DNA of 64,000 bases, taken from the NCBI RefSeq assembly GCF_000190575.1, contig NC_015164.1, forward strand, positions 4,054,001-4,118,000, read 5' to 3'. Made by a program: the position numbers and the translations under genes. Shown here in pieces: positions 26,215 to 35,580 of this stretch. How positions within the stretch are numbered: position 1 is the first letter of the stretch; the number at the start of each line of letters is the position of its first letter. The notes under the pieces were generated by a model, which saw only the letters and a program-made list of their open reading frames with translations, did no database searches and had not been told where the DNA came from. This DNA comes from Phocaeicola salanitronis DSM 18170 (GTDB lineage Bacteria; Bacteroidota; Bacteroidia; Bacteroidales; Bacteroidaceae).

Positions 26215-27681
26215 CTAATCTGTCGTGTCCGATGATGGTAACAGCAACCTTACACAAACATTGCGGTTGGCTTCTACGGGATTGTAATCGTTAATGCCAC
26301 CGACTGAAACTGTTTCTATCTTATCGGCATCCACGCCACGTCTTCGCAACTCTCCGGCCATGTATGCGGCACGCCTTTGCGACAAGCTATTGTTGATGGA
26401 GTCATTGCCGGTGGCACTGTCTGCCGCACCGATGATTTGGATGCGCAACCCGTGCTTCTTGACAATCCGGGCGATACCGTCCAGGTTGACCAACTGCGAA
26501 TTGTCGGTAAGCCTGTCGGTGTCCAGCACGAAGAAAAAATAAATGGGCGGGCCGATATATCTGCCGTCCACAAGAAAGGATGAAACAATGGAATCATTGC
26601 CTTGGAAGGAGCCGCCACTTCTATAAATGGGATCCATGTCGTATGCCATATAAACGGTGTCTTTACTGTGGATAAAAGCGGTATCGCCTTTATGCTTGTC
26701 CTTGTTCGCTTGGGCATCGCGCAGCCTTGCACGAAGCGAGTTCAACCCGCTGTAATTATTCTTAGGATAGCCGATTGACAATCCTTTGCCTTCAACTTCA
26801 TCTTTCATCGAAGAAAACCTGTCCGCATACTTGTCAAGCAGCCCTTCCAACTTCAAAATCTTCTCCAATTCGGCAATGATGCGGGTGATATTACTGCTCT
26901 TCTGCCAGAGCCGGTCATTCTCATTGCGCAAGCTGCGGGCATAGCCGGTCAACCGCTCGTTACGCTCGATGTAAGGGGCGGCATCAACCACACGTTTCCA
27001 ACCTTTCTTGCCGATAGTATAGGAGAATCCGGCGGTCAGGGATAGCAGACGGTCGCCCCACTTGTTACCTGCGCCCATGCCGTCAAAGTCCTTGAAGGTG
27101 GTGGCACAGCCAAGTTCAGCCGTGAGGTGCAGGCGGTCGGTCAAGCGGTATCGTCCTTGTACCCCGTAAGAAACGGCAAAGGGATGGCGGCCTAATTTGT
27201 CATTGTGCAGGATGCCCAAGCCAACGTAGGGAGCCAAGTCCCAGCGGAAATCCTCTTTGGTACGTGAGAAGCCCGACAACACGTTCCACATCAAGTCGGC
27301 ATGAAGATGTTGGAAGTCTCTTGATTCAAGTTGTGCGTCCTTGAACTGCAAGCCTTGGAAGGCGATTCGTGTGCCGATGGCCGGTGTGAACCACTTGCCC
27401 ACGGAGACGGACAATGCTGGCTTTGTTCGGTCAAAGATGTCACCACAACCAAGCGGTGAACCGACGAATGCCGACACGCCGCCGGACGCGTTCACGAACC
27501 AGTTGCCACGCCAAGGGGAAACTTCCACGGCATTCTCCAAATAGGCCGGCTCCAACGGTTGTAACAATTCCTCCCACTGCGGAAGGATCTCCCATCGGAT
27601 GGTGTCCGTCATGGGAACATTGTACGCCCTTGCCATGAGTGGCAGGGACAATACAGATAGCAATAAAAATCTCCTTATCAT
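26215..27681 (-). CDS. OmpA-family outer-membrane protein
   Basis: About 488 residues from the ATG at 27681; the longer frame adds residues ahead of the signal peptide. Signal peptide MIRRFLLLSVLSLPLMARAY. Residues about 50-250 form a beta-barrel-like domain (aromatic and Gly-rich alternation, WFTPAIGTRIAFQGL). A helical region of about 100 residues follows. The C-terminal domain is OmpA-like: IQIIGAADSATGNDSINNSL, SQRRAAYMAGELRRRGV, EANRNVCVRLLL. It should sit in the outer membrane and bind peptidoglycan. On this element it may help mating contact. Confidence 0.85.
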   Translation of the reverse strand: MIRRFLLLSVLSLPLMARAYNVPMTDTIRWEILPQWEELLQPLEPAYLENAVEVSPWRGNWFVNASGGVSAFVGSPLGCGDIFDRTKPALSVSVGKWFTPAIGTRIAFQGLQFKDAQLESRDFQHLHADLMWNVLSGFSRTKEDFRWDLAPYVGLGILHNDKLGRHPFAVSYGVQGRYRLTDRLHLTAELGCATTFKDFDGMGAGNKWGDRLLSLTAGFSYTIGKKGWKRVVDAAPYIERNERLTGYARSLRNENDRLWQKSSNITRIIAELEKILKLEGLLDKYADRFSSMKDEVEGKGLSIGYPKNNYSGLNSLRARLRDAQANKDKHKGDTAFIHSKDTVYMAYDMDPIYRSGGSFQGNDSIVSSFLVDGRYIGPPIYFFFVLDTDRLTDNSQLVNLDGIARIVKKHGLRIQIIGAADSATGNDSINNSLSQRRAAYMAGELRRRGVDADKIETVSVGGINDYNPVEANRNVCVRLLLPSSDTTD

Positions 27682-27855
27682 ATTTATCTGTGTATTTGTT
27701 TTCTGTTTGCAAAAGAAATGATTCGCTGCGTCTGCAAAGAGGCCGAAAGCCTCTTTCAACTCGTGCTTAACAAGAATTTCGGTAGCGGCAATTTATCATA
27801 CTGTCAATCATACTGTAAGGCATAGGAAATAGGCTATTGAAAATCACTTGCCTTG

Positions 27856-29316
27856 TCATTTCCGGCGGACGCTTTTGCCACCTTTGGGCTTCATCATCCG
27901 GCTTGCCTGTATCAGGCAGCGTCTTGCCCAGGCCCGGTCGTCCTCGTCCTCTTTCCGTCCCCAAGGCAGGTCATTGTCACCACCTCCACCGCCGTGGCTT
28001 TCGGCAAATGTCGTGGCCAAGTCCACATAGTTCGCAAAGAGGTAGATGGCACATTTGAAGATGTCCTCGCCACGTTCGGCCACATCTTTCAGCAGCGTGC
28101 CGTCGAACAGGTTTTGTCCTTCGTCGTCCAATGCCGGAAGCAATGACTTGAACTCGTTCAGTATGTCGCCCAACAGCGCATCGGCCAGCCGGTAGCGCAC
28201 CTGATGTTCCAAGTCGTAGGTCGCAGCTTTGAGGTCTCGCCGGTATTCAACCGCACGTTCACGTGTTTCTTCCTCTATCTGTCTAAGTTCGGAAAGTTGT
28301 CTGTTCGCTTCTTCCAATTTGCCGCGTTTGTCGGTGAGATTGTCAAGCACTTTCTGCAAGTCAAGGTCGAGTTTGCTTATCTTCTTGCGCAATTCCTCCG
28401 AATCGCCACGGCCCGCGTTCAATTTTTCCGCAAGGGCTTCAATCTCGGCAATCATCTGCTTCTTTTTCTCCTCTAAGTTGACGGTCATCGTGCCCAGTCC
28501 TTTCACCCGTTTCTCGGCAAAACGGATGTCGGCAAGCAACTCGCCGAGCAACTTCCTGTTGTTCTCAACCTGTTCCTCCAGGGTTGTACATTCCTCGCTC
28601 AATGCACGGCGGTATTCCTCAGTGGTCCGGTGTTTCGCACCGCTTAAGGCGATGCTCGTGCCTCGTTTCATACCCCACTTCTCGTTCACCTTGGCAAACT
28701 CGTCATGAAGCGCGAAGAAACGCTTCTTGGAATCATAAATCTTCCCTCCGAAAACCTTGTTGAACGAGATTTTATTTCGTTCATCCACCGGTATCACGGT
28801 GCAATGCACATGTGGGTTCAGTTCATCGAGGTGTACATAGAAGCCGATGACGTTTTCCTCGCCCCAGTGTTCACACGCAAACCTGTACACATCCATTGCC
28901 CAACGCTCTATGTCCTTGTTACGCCGGATAAGCGAGTTGTCAGCCCCGTGCGTGAAGTTCACTCTTTGGTTGCCAAAAGCTATCTCGTGCATTCTTTCCC
29001 TTGAGCCGCCAAAGATGATGTTCGCTACGGTACGGTACTGCGGTTCGCACAATTTTGCGTTCGGGTCAGTTATGCCACGTTCCCGCAGATTGTCCGCCAT
29101 GCGCCCGGTGATAGTCCTCGACTTATCGACCGGCTGGATAATGCCGCCTTTCACAATCTCGAAATTGAGGTGTTCGCGGCTTCGATCATAGTTGCCATGC
29201 TTTGTTGCCCAGTCCCAACCCTTTTCCGTCCAGTTACGCTGGTGTTCGTCGCTTTGGCCTACACTCATGCCCTTTCCGGGTCTTATATCCAATACCTGTT
29301 TGATGTCATTAGCCAT
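27856..29316 (-). CDS. MOBV-family relaxase (Mob/Pre)
   Basis: 486 residues. N-terminal NYDRSREHLNFEI and the metal-binding HLDELNPHVH (162-171) are hallmarks of the MOBV/Pre relaxase family. A long coiled coil (about 245-370) and a Gly-rich then basic tail follow (RRCLIQASRMMKPKGGKSVRRK). It should nick the element's oriT and lead the transferred strand. A region with six consecutive hairpins lies directly upstream (29345-29487) and is the best oriT candidate. The next - strand gene upstream is a probable mobilisation accessory. Confidence 0.9.
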   Translation of the reverse strand: MANDIKQVLDIRPGKGMSVGQSDEHQRNWTEKGWDWATKHGNYDRSREHLNFEIVKGGIIQPVDKSRTITGRMADNLRERGITDPNAKLCEPQYRTVANIIFGGSRERMHEIAFGNQRVNFTHGADNSLIRRNKDIERWAMDVYRFACEHWGEENVIGFYVHLDELNPHVHCTVIPVDERNKISFNKVFGGKIYDSKKRFFALHDEFAKVNEKWGMKRGTSIALSGAKHRTTEEYRRALSEECTTLEEQVENNRKLLGELLADIRFAEKRVKGLGTMTVNLEEKKKQMIAEIEALAEKLNAGRGDSEELRKKISKLDLDLQKVLDNLTDKRGKLEEANRQLSELRQIEEETRERAVEYRRDLKAATYDLEHQVRYRLADALLGDILNEFKSLLPALDDEGQNLFDGTLLKDVAERGEDIFKCAIYLFANYVDLATTFAESHGGGGGDNDLPWGRKEDEDDRAWARRCLIQASRMMKPKGGKSVRRK

Positions 29317-29510
29317 AATTCAGTCCTCTTTTTTCAGCTTGCTGCCGCCCTGGCGGTTCCTGCATTTTGCCCTTTCCGGGCAAAGTGCGTATTAGGCTAC
29401 GCAGGCAGAGCCTGTCTTCGTGGGCAAGCCCTGTCGTCAGGGTCGGAGGTCAAGACCTCCGTTAATACCCATCCCGTCTGTCGGGATACCATGCACTTGG
29501 TTTGACGAAA
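29317..29510. other. Candidate origin of transfer (six consecutive hairpins)
   Basis: Perfect inverted repeats in order: CCGCC/GGCGG (29345-29356), TTTGCCC/GGGCAAA (29366-29384), CAGGC/GCCTG (29402-29414), CCCTG/CAGGG (29429-29442), CGGAGGTC/GACCTCCG (29444-29461) and ATCCCG/CGGGAT (29471-29487). The cluster lies between the relaxase start and its upstream neighbour, the usual oriT place for MOBV relaxases. The nick site cannot be given from sequence alone. Confidence 0.6.
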
Positions 29511-29534
29511 CTCAGCGCGGGGGAAGCAAGACGT

Positions 29535-30377
29535 TTAAACTTGGTTATCTGTTCCACCTGTGGACTTGGTTCCCTCGTGCGGTTTAAGTCCGTTATGGGG
29601 CTTTTCTTGCGTTATAAAAGGAAGATAATACTGCAGAATGATGTCGGCGGTTTCATCGCCGCTACAAGTGGCTTGCGCTTTCAGTGGGGTCTCAGCCTCA
29701 ATGAGCCGCAGTCCGGCAAGCGTCAGCCGCTGAAGGAAACACGCAAGGTCTTTGCCGCATTCTTCCAAGAACAGCCGTTCAAGGGCTTCATTCACCCGTG
29801 TGTTGGCTGGAATGATGCCTGTGCGTTGGAGGATGGTATGGGCTATCAGCTTATGCAGACGTTCGCCTGTGGATGCTTGCCGGTCGGAGCGTTTGCCTGT
29901 CGGTTCGGTTACGAACAGCTTATCAGTTTCGGTTATGAAGTGTACAAGCATTTCCACCCATTCTTCAATGGTGAGGTATCCACACAGCCAGCGGTTCAAG
30001 AGCAGTTCCTCCTCCGACAACAAAGGGGTATTTATGTGTCCGTCTTCTGGCAATACACAAGTCATCGAGAGGATGAAATACCCACTGCGTCCTGTAACCT
30101 TGGCGACTTCCGATAATTCCAATTCGGTGAGGAATTTGCGCACCGTGTTACGATGCCAGTTCCAATGCTTGGCAAGCCCGCTGACCGTCAATGCCACCTG
30201 CCCTTGTGACAAAGGCTTGGCGATGGCAGGGAACTCTTTCTTGTCCTTGATGGAGAGGTCTATCAAGTTGCGGAACGCCGCCAGTTTCGAGTGCTTCTCG
30301 TTCGATTCGGGATTGAGGTATGCAAGCAATCCGCTGTCAATTAGGATGCGGCATCTTGCAGCTTTTTCTTCTTTCAT
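29535..30377 (-). CDS. Winged-helix mobilisation accessory protein
   Basis: About 280 residues from the ATG at 30377; the longer frame starts with a TTG. Residues around 70-105 (ALTVSGLAKHWNWHRNTVRK, FLTELELSEVAKV) form a helix-turn-helix with the look of a winged-helix DNA-binding domain. The rest is helical. It sits just upstream of oriT and the relaxase in the same direction, as accessory nicking or oriT-binding proteins do. It could instead be a regulator of the mob genes. Role inferred. Confidence 0.6.
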   Translation of the reverse strand: MKEEKAARCRILIDSGLLAYLNPESNEKHSKLAAFRNLIDLSIKDKKEFPAIAKPLSQGQVALTVSGLAKHWNWHRNTVRKFLTELELSEVAKVTGRSGYFILSMTCVLPEDGHINTPLLSEEELLLNRWLCGYLTIEEWVEMLVHFITETDKLFVTEPTGKRSDRQASTGERLHKLIAHTILQRTGIIPANTRVNEALERLFLEECGKDLACFLQRLTLAGLRLIEAETPLKAQATCSGDETADIILQYYLPFITQEKPHNGLKPHEGTKSTGGTDNQV

Positions 30378-30477
30378 TCTTGGGGCTGTTTTAAGCGTTA
30401 TTCTGTTCAATTGAGTAAAAATGGAATGGCAGGGGAAGGACTTACATGTAAGTAATAATTCCGACAGCCTAAGTTCC

Positions 30478-30969
30478 TTATGACCATTTATAATAGGTGT
30501 CTACAATGCTATGAGGAAACTCCAAATAGTCATCCAACGTGTCAGGAAATGTGTTACGAGCCACCTGCGAGGGATAAAACACGGTGCCGAATACGACTGT
30601 GGCCAACGTAATGCCAAGAGGTAGCATATGCGGTACGAAGAGCAGGATTACCGTCGCCATTGCCGTCCAGAAAAGGCGATGCTTCTGTTGCAGGAAGTCA
30701 AACGCCCGTACCGCGTTTTTGTGGGAATACAGGACCAAACAGGTAATGGATGACAAGGCCAGTTCATAGACATTCCCAAAGACATTCAGATGGTAGAAGT
30801 GGAACACCATGAGTGTGGCGAGCATTCCCAGCGTATAGCATCTGCGGAAGCTGCGCCTCCAAGCCATGCGCAAATAAAACTGGAGCATGGCAGGGCGTTT
30901 GCTCTTGTATAAAAACGGCACGGCGGCATATGCAAGGATGTAAAGCATATAAAGGATTGGAATAATCAT
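30478..30969 (-). CDS. Multi-pass membrane protein, unknown function
   Basis: 163 residues with four or five hydrophobic segments (about 2-20, 45-62, 68-84, 98-116, 118-135). Basic loop KSKRPAMLQFYLRMAWRRSF between the first two. No family recognised. It follows a group of - strand genes (30988-32950) closely, so it is probably co-transcribed. Confidence 0.6.
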   Translation of the reverse strand: MIIPILYMLYILAYAAVPFLYKSKRPAMLQFYLRMAWRRSFRRCYTLGMLATLMVFHFYHLNVFGNVYELALSSITCLVLYSHKNAVRAFDFLQQKHRLFWTAMATVILLFVPHMLPLGITLATVVFGTVFYPSQVARNTFPDTLDDYLEFPHSIVDTYYKWS

Positions 30970-30987
30970 TGTCTTGTGGTTTGAGGG

Positions 30988-31338
30988 TTACAGTTCAAGT
31001 TCCAAGTTGATGAGTTTGTGCGAGGCGAGGCGGATGATGTCCTCTGCATCCTGCATGGATAGCGTTCCCAAGCGACACCGTTCCTTGAAGCCCGGCCGCC
31101 GTTTGAGCGAGTTCACCGCACGGTCAAGACGGTATTCTGGAATATCCCACACATGCCCTTTGGGGTATGCGCCATGTGCCGCCCGTGCCACTAGGGAAAG
31201 CACCCTGCAACGGATGGGGTGCAGTCCTCCGCCGGAGTGCAGCATGAAGTTGCACTCACGGTCTGTATCCAGCACGTCCACCCAAGTGCGGCATTCATGG
31301 ATGGTGGCGGCGAGTTGACTGTACAGGACTTCCTTCAT
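30988..31338 (-). CDS. Hypothetical protein coupled to its upstream neighbour
   Basis: 116 residues from the ATG at 31338; the longer frame overlaps the upstream gene. The start overlaps the upstream stop as ATGA, which fixes the start. Sequence includes HECRTWVDVLDTDRECNFML and a basic C-terminal half. No family recognised. Confidence 0.6.
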   Translation of the reverse strand: MKEVLYSQLAATIHECRTWVDVLDTDRECNFMLHSGGGLHPIRCRVLSLVARAAHGAYPKGHVWDIPEYRLDRAVNSLKRRPGFKERCRLGTLSMQDAEDIIRLASHKLINLELEL

Positions 31339-31787
31339 AAGCAGATGAAGTCTTTGAGCAGTTCCTCTTCCGTGACGGCGTACAGGAGTTTGCCGCCTTT
31401 CATTACCCTTGTAAGTTCCTCGCGGAGTTCGCTGCCCATCACCTCCAATGAATCGTAGAGGGTCACATAGAGCGTGTCGCACTCCATGCGGTCATCGGCT
31501 TGCGCGTTCAACTTGTGCATGTGGCCGAAGCGGGGATTGGAGTAAGCACAGCACCGCTGGCCGAACGGGGTGTCTTTGCTCGGCACATGGTGGTAAAGGA
31601 GTTCCAGCTCCATCTGGTCCTCCAGCTCGTCGATAAGTTCCTCGATGGGATAAACTTTGGGCAGGCGGAAAGTGAGCAAGGCGTAATCCTCGTACACCTC
31701 CGCCCCTTGGAAAAGGCTTTGTGAAACCAACGCCGGCATCTCCAAGGATGCAAGCGTGATGAACCGGTCGATTTGTTCTTTTTGCAT
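31335..31787 (-). CDS. Hypothetical protein, acidic
   Basis: 150 residues starting MQKEQIDRFITLASLEMPAL. Acidic, mixed fold, no recognised domain. Coupled to the next gene by ATGA. Likely cytoplasmic. Its upstream neighbour encodes a lipoprotein-like protein 46 bases away. Confidence 0.6.
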   Translation of the reverse strand: MQKEQIDRFITLASLEMPALVSQSLFQGAEVYEDYALLTFRLPKVYPIEELIDELEDQMELELLYHHVPSKDTPFGQRCCAYSNPRFGHMHKLNAQADDRMECDTLYVTLYDSLEVMGSELREELTRVMKGGKLLYAVTEEELLKDFICL

Positions 31788-31833
31788 ATGGTCGTTTGAT
31801 GATTTGATTAATTTCGGTTTATGGGTGACAGTC

Positions 31834-32952
31834 TTATTGGCATCCCAAAATGAATGTTTCCATCAGGAGCGTGGGCAATTCTTCCGCTTCCAAAGGAAAG
31901 TCAATGCCTTTCAGTTTGGCCAAAGCCGATGGCATCCGTTCTGCCAGTTTCTCCATTGTGTGCAACTGTTCCTCGTCCATGAGCGCATAGGCGAAGCTGT
32001 CGAATGAAATCCACGGTTGCAGGATCATCCAGAGATAAGCGGCGGCTTGCCCGTTGTCCGTGATACGCAAGCGTGACAAGCCGTCCACACAAGCCTCGGC
32101 GTTCTGTATAAGCCGCCTGTTATTGCGCATCGCCAACAGGATGACCACCTCGGTTTTTCCGAACACAGGCTGCTCTTTGCCGGCAAGGGCGATGATGCCG
32201 CGTATGACTTTCCCGGTGTTTCGGGTAATGCCGTCCAATGGCGTATTCCCGGAGCTGAGTGAAGGTAGGTGAAGCAGGAACGAGCGGAACGCCACATCTT
32301 CTTGCCGGAGGAAGTCAATGGCATCTTCCTTGGTTCGGAGGCTATTGGCAAGCGTGCTTTCCAATAGCCTCTCATACTTACGGATTACCTCTTTGCCGCT
32401 GCCTTTATAAGCAGGGATTGCGCTTGCCTTGCGGTAGAACAGATGGACGGAACCGGCCAGCCTTTGTGACAGGGAGTCCACTTCCACATCGTTCAAACCG
32501 CGTACCACGGAGAGGTAATCGGCAAAGCTCCTTTTTTGGCTGTTTATCAAGAGTGCCATTTGCACGGCGATGGAGTCGCCAAGGGCGATATGGTTGCTGT
32601 TGGCATGGGCGTGTCTGTTGTTTGCCGTGTCACTTGACAGGGCGAATGACACGGCGGCATCCAGCTTTCTCCATTCTTTGGTCAACGAAATAATTTCGTC
32701 CGTGTCGGCATTTCTTTTGCCTTTGAGCGATTGGAAGAAATCGTTATAAGCGGCCATCGCTTCCTCTGCCGTGGTGCGGGCATCTTTATGGGAAGGATGA
32801 CATCCTAAGAGAAGTGCCGCCATCAAGAGCAGGCAAACGATGCTTACAGTATGATTTTTTAGGGTTGGTAAAGAATGGCAAATGCCATCTGAAATATGCG
32901 GCTGTTTCACTTGCCACTTGATCAACCGTCCTTTTGATTCTGTCTGTTCCAT
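31834..32952 (-). CDS. Helical lipoprotein-like protein
   Basis: 372 residues. A hydrophobic segment ending in LLLGC (around residue 51) looks like a lipobox, but 36 hydrophilic residues precede it, so either the true start lies downstream or this is a signal-anchor. The remainder is helical with no known domain. A -7 box CAAAATTA (reverse of TAATTTTG) is at 32978-32985. A TATAANNGG copy lies at 33131. Probably envelope-located. Confidence 0.6.
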   Translation of the reverse strand: MEQTESKGRLIKWQVKQPHISDGICHSLPTLKNHTVSIVCLLLMAALLLGCHPSHKDARTTAEEAMAAYNDFFQSLKGKRNADTDEIISLTKEWRKLDAAVSFALSSDTANNRHAHANSNHIALGDSIAVQMALLINSQKRSFADYLSVVRGLNDVEVDSLSQRLAGSVHLFYRKASAIPAYKGSGKEVIRKYERLLESTLANSLRTKEDAIDFLRQEDVAFRSFLLHLPSLSSGNTPLDGITRNTGKVIRGIIALAGKEQPVFGKTEVVILLAMRNNRRLIQNAEACVDGLSRLRITDNGQAAAYLWMILQPWISFDSFAYALMDEEQLHTMEKLAERMPSALAKLKGIDFPLEAEELPTLLMETFILGCQ

Positions 32953-33333
32953 TGGAGTAAATTTGTTATTGACGGCGCAAAATTATAGCAAGGGATTAAC
33001 AATGCGCATATGGGCATTGTGTTGTTATTTATTCTTATGAAATCATACTTGGAATATGATTTTACTAATTGTTTGTCAGTCTGTTAGTGGATAATAAATG
33101 ACACAAAAAAGAATTATTTGGGTCAAAGGATATAAAAGGGTGTTTGGTCGATGAAGCAAGCCGGAAAGAACTGTCGGCAAGGGTGACAGCTTGTGCAGGG
33201 GATCTGCTGTACAAGGCGACAGTTCCGTGTATAGAAGTTAGTAGCCGCAAGTGTAAGTTTCCTATGAAATCCACCGTTTTTTCCGAAAAAAAAATCATAC
33301 TTTTGCAGCCGTAACACTAATCAGATCAATTCA
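32953..33333. other. Intergenic region between divergent genes
   Basis: No gene seen. It holds the -7 boxes of both divergent genes (32978-32985 on -, 33298-33305 TACTTTTG on +), one TATAANNGG copy (33131-33139) and a short hairpin AATCATA/TATGATT near 33045. This is the left edge of the resolvase/CHAT cargo. Confidence 0.5.
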
Positions 33334-33921
33334 ATGGCTATAATAGGCTATTTGCCGTATCTTCCCAAGTATGCGGAGGGAGCGGCTGACAGGAAATGGA
33401 TGGAGGACTTCGGTTGTGACCGCATCGTGGAGGAAAAGCCCGAAGAAGGAACATACCGTATGGGATGGGACACACTTCTGGCGAGCATCGGCAAGGGTGA
33501 CACACTGGTCGTTTCCAAACTCGCACACGCCGTCAAGGGCGCAAGGCAGTTATCATTCTTTCTGGAGTTTTGCAGGATAAAATCAGTCCGGCTGGTTGCC
33601 CTGCATGACGGCATCGATTCGGGCAATGAACTGTTCCCTGAAACCCAAACATCGGACTTGCTAAGAGTGATTGCCCAGTTGCCCGAAGAGGCTAACGCCG
33701 TACGCAAGATGACATCCCAACCGGGGCGGTGGACGAAAGGGACAAAGGTGCTTTCGCAAGCCGCTTACGGGCGTGTGGAACGGAATAAACGGGTGGTGAA
33801 CATGTATAAGAGCGGCTACACCATTGATGATATTTGGAAGACCAGCGGCTTCCGTAGCCGCAGTTCCGTGTTCCGTGTATTGAAGGATGCGGGAGTGGAA
33901 CTGAAACGAAAAAAGAGATAA
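33334..33921 (+). CDS. Serine-recombinase-like protein lacking catalytic residues
   Basis: 195 residues. Overall pattern of a resolvase: IGYLPYLPKYAEGAAD, GKGDTLVVSKLAHAVKGARQ, then a C-terminal helix-turn-helix (GYTIDDIWKTSGFRSRSSVF). In active enzymes the first motif is YxRVS with the catalytic Ser and an Arg, and the second is KLDRLGR. Here the Ser and those Arg residues are absent. It therefore probably binds DNA without cutting and may regulate nearby genes. It lies on the opposite strand to the backbone, next to an AT-rich CHAT-like gene. Confidence 0.7.
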   Translation: MAIIGYLPYLPKYAEGAADRKWMEDFGCDRIVEEKPEEGTYRMGWDTLLASIGKGDTLVVSKLAHAVKGARQLSFFLEFCRIKSVRLVALHDGIDSGNELFPETQTSDLLRVIAQLPEEANAVRKMTSQPGRWTKGTKVLSQAAYGRVERNKRVVNMYKSGYTIDDIWKTSGFRSRSSVFRVLKDAGVELKRKKR

Positions 33922-33966
33922 AGACTTTAGCAAAATCATAGTAAAATCATAGTAAAACATAGTAGC

Positions 33967-34746
33967 ATGGAAGATTTAAACATAAATAGAACTGGTATTG
34001 TAATTCTACAATGGTTACGAAATGAGGATCCTCAATTAGGAGAAGAATTGTACTTTCAAATTAGAAACAAGGAAACACAGTTTGATAATTTCTTTGTTAC
34101 ATTTTACAAGGCGACAAATCAGAAAGAGTTCACAGATTCTTTACAAAAGATGATTGATACTTTGGAAGAAGGGACTATTTTTACTTTGCACATAGTAGCA
34201 CATGGATATGAAGATGGGTTAGGAACTGATTTATCAACCTCAATAAAGTGGAAAGAGCTTTTTTATTACACTAGACAACTCAATATAAAAATGCATAATA
34301 CATTATTGATTGTTTTATCTTCGTGCGTTGGTGGTGGAATACTTTCTTATATAGATCCTACGCAACGCGCTCCTTATATGGCTTTTATAGGTAACACAAG
34401 AGATGTTTTGATTAAAGATGCGAGAAAAGGATTCCCATTATTCTATGAAGGTTATCGCTCACCTTTAGACTTTGTAAAAGGGTTAAAAGCATTAAATGAA
34501 TCTATTGATTTTTCTGAAGAATTAGAACCTGGTAAAAGAAAAACTGAATTTTTCATAATGTCTGCAGCACAATCTTTTGATGAGATATTCAATCCCGATA
34601 GAGACCCTATTTTTTTTGCTAAGGTTGTATCAAAAATAATGCCTCCAAATCAAATTATACCGCAAGAACAGCGAATACAAAAGGCAAAAGAATTATTTAA
34701 GAAAGAAGGCGAAAAGTTACGTCCATATTTTACTTTTACAGATTGA
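33967..34746 (+). CDS. CHAT/caspase-like peptidase domain protein
   Basis: 259 residues, AT-rich. A caspase-type dyad is visible: LHIVAHGYEDG (His79-Gly80 after a hydrophobic strand) and LIVLSSCVGGG (Cys120). The later segment APYMAFIGNT fits the following core strand. The rest has no recognised domain, no signal peptide and no membrane helix. CHAT proteases act in bacterial immune or programmed-death systems, usually with a sensor. Here the only candidate partner is the degenerate resolvase upstream (46 bases away). Protease fold moderately sure; defence role inferred. Confidence 0.6.
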   Translation: MEDLNINRTGIVILQWLRNEDPQLGEELYFQIRNKETQFDNFFVTFYKATNQKEFTDSLQKMIDTLEEGTIFTLHIVAHGYEDGLGTDLSTSIKWKELFYYTRQLNIKMHNTLLIVLSSCVGGGILSYIDPTQRAPYMAFIGNTRDVLIKDARKGFPLFYEGYRSPLDFVKGLKALNESIDFSEELEPGKRKTEFFIMSAAQSFDEIFNPDRDPIFFAKVVSKIMPPNQIIPQEQRIQKAKELFKKEGEKLRPYFTFTD

Positions 34747-34853
34747 TTTTTCAGATAATGATATACTAAAACTAATAAATTGTATATTAAAAAAAGACAG
34801 ATGGGCATGGTTTACTTGAAATCCCATGCCCAAACTACTCCTTGGTACATCAA

Positions 34854-35222
34854 TCAAGCGCTCTGCCTTTTCCGCGCCAAGGCGTTTCGGATGGTATCAT
34901 TCAGCCGCATCAGCCAAATGTGGCTACCGCATGGAAGTTGCTGTTCGTCCAGGACAAAGGGCAGGGAGTGGTCTCTCACTTGCACTTTCAGTCGTTCTCC
35001 GTCAAGGTTAAGCCCAGTTACCGTTCCGCAACGAGTGCGTCCGTCTTCGTCCGTCCAGCCCATGCGGACATCAATCCCCATTGGCACGGATTGGAGTCGG
35101 TTCTCCTGCATTGTTTGCCTGACGGCTTGCAGGGCGTTTCGCTTCATGCCGTCAAGGACAGTCCCGATGGATTGGGGCATGGATGTTCTTGTTATCATAA
35201 GCTGTCCGTTTATGAAAAACAT
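34854..35222 (-). CDS. Hypothetical protein of the small-gene cluster
   Basis: 122 residues from ATG 35222, or 114 from ATG 35198. Beta-rich centre (GTVTGLNLDGERLKVQVRD) and a basic tail. The first 13 bases overlap the upstream gene. First of a run of five small - strand genes of unknown function between 34,854 and 36,448. Confidence 0.55.
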   Translation of the reverse strand: MFFINGQLMITRTSMPQSIGTVLDGMKRNALQAVRQTMQENRLQSVPMGIDVRMGWTDEDGRTRCGTVTGLNLDGERLKVQVRDHSLPFVLDEQQLPCGSHIWLMRLNDTIRNALARKRQSA

Positions 35223-35563
35223 TCCTTCAAAAGAAACCGTCGGTATTCGGCTTCGTCCTTGCCCCGCTCGACGGCTTCATCGATGACACAGCCAAGTTCG
35301 TCAAAATACACTTCCTCGCCGATGCACTCCGTGCCGGCATAGTTCTGCAAATACACTTCGTAGTAGTCAAGTGCGTTGTAGGCGATGATGACATTGCCAC
35401 GGAACAGCCGTCCGTTCACAGGAAATTTGAGGGCAGCCATGCTCTTGTATTCCGTTGCCACGAAATTTCCGATGCCCCATGAACGAATGACATTCAGCGA
35501 GGTCATGCCCACCAGTTGGTCTTTGATGGTATTCGCCATCTGTAATACAAAATCTTTATCCAT
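35210..35563 (-). CDS. Hypothetical protein of the small-gene cluster
   Basis: 117 residues from the ATG at 35563; a TTG six bases upstream is less likely. MDKDFVLQMANTIKDQL opens a helix, then beta-rich KFPVNGRLFRGNVIIAYNA. Acidic tail. No recognised family. It is one of several small proteins common on Bacteroidales elements. Confidence 0.6.
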   Translation of the reverse strand: MDKDFVLQMANTIKDQLVGMTSLNVIRSWGIGNFVATEYKSMAALKFPVNGRLFRGNVIIAYNALDYYEVYLQNYAGTECIGEEVYFDELGCVIDEAVERGKDEAEYRRFLLKECFS

Positions 35564-35580
35564 ATTCAATTCTATTATGA

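Noticed and set aside
32953..33333. Inversion sites for the serine recombinase
   Set aside because: No matching inverted pair found near the gene, and the protein lacks catalytic residues.
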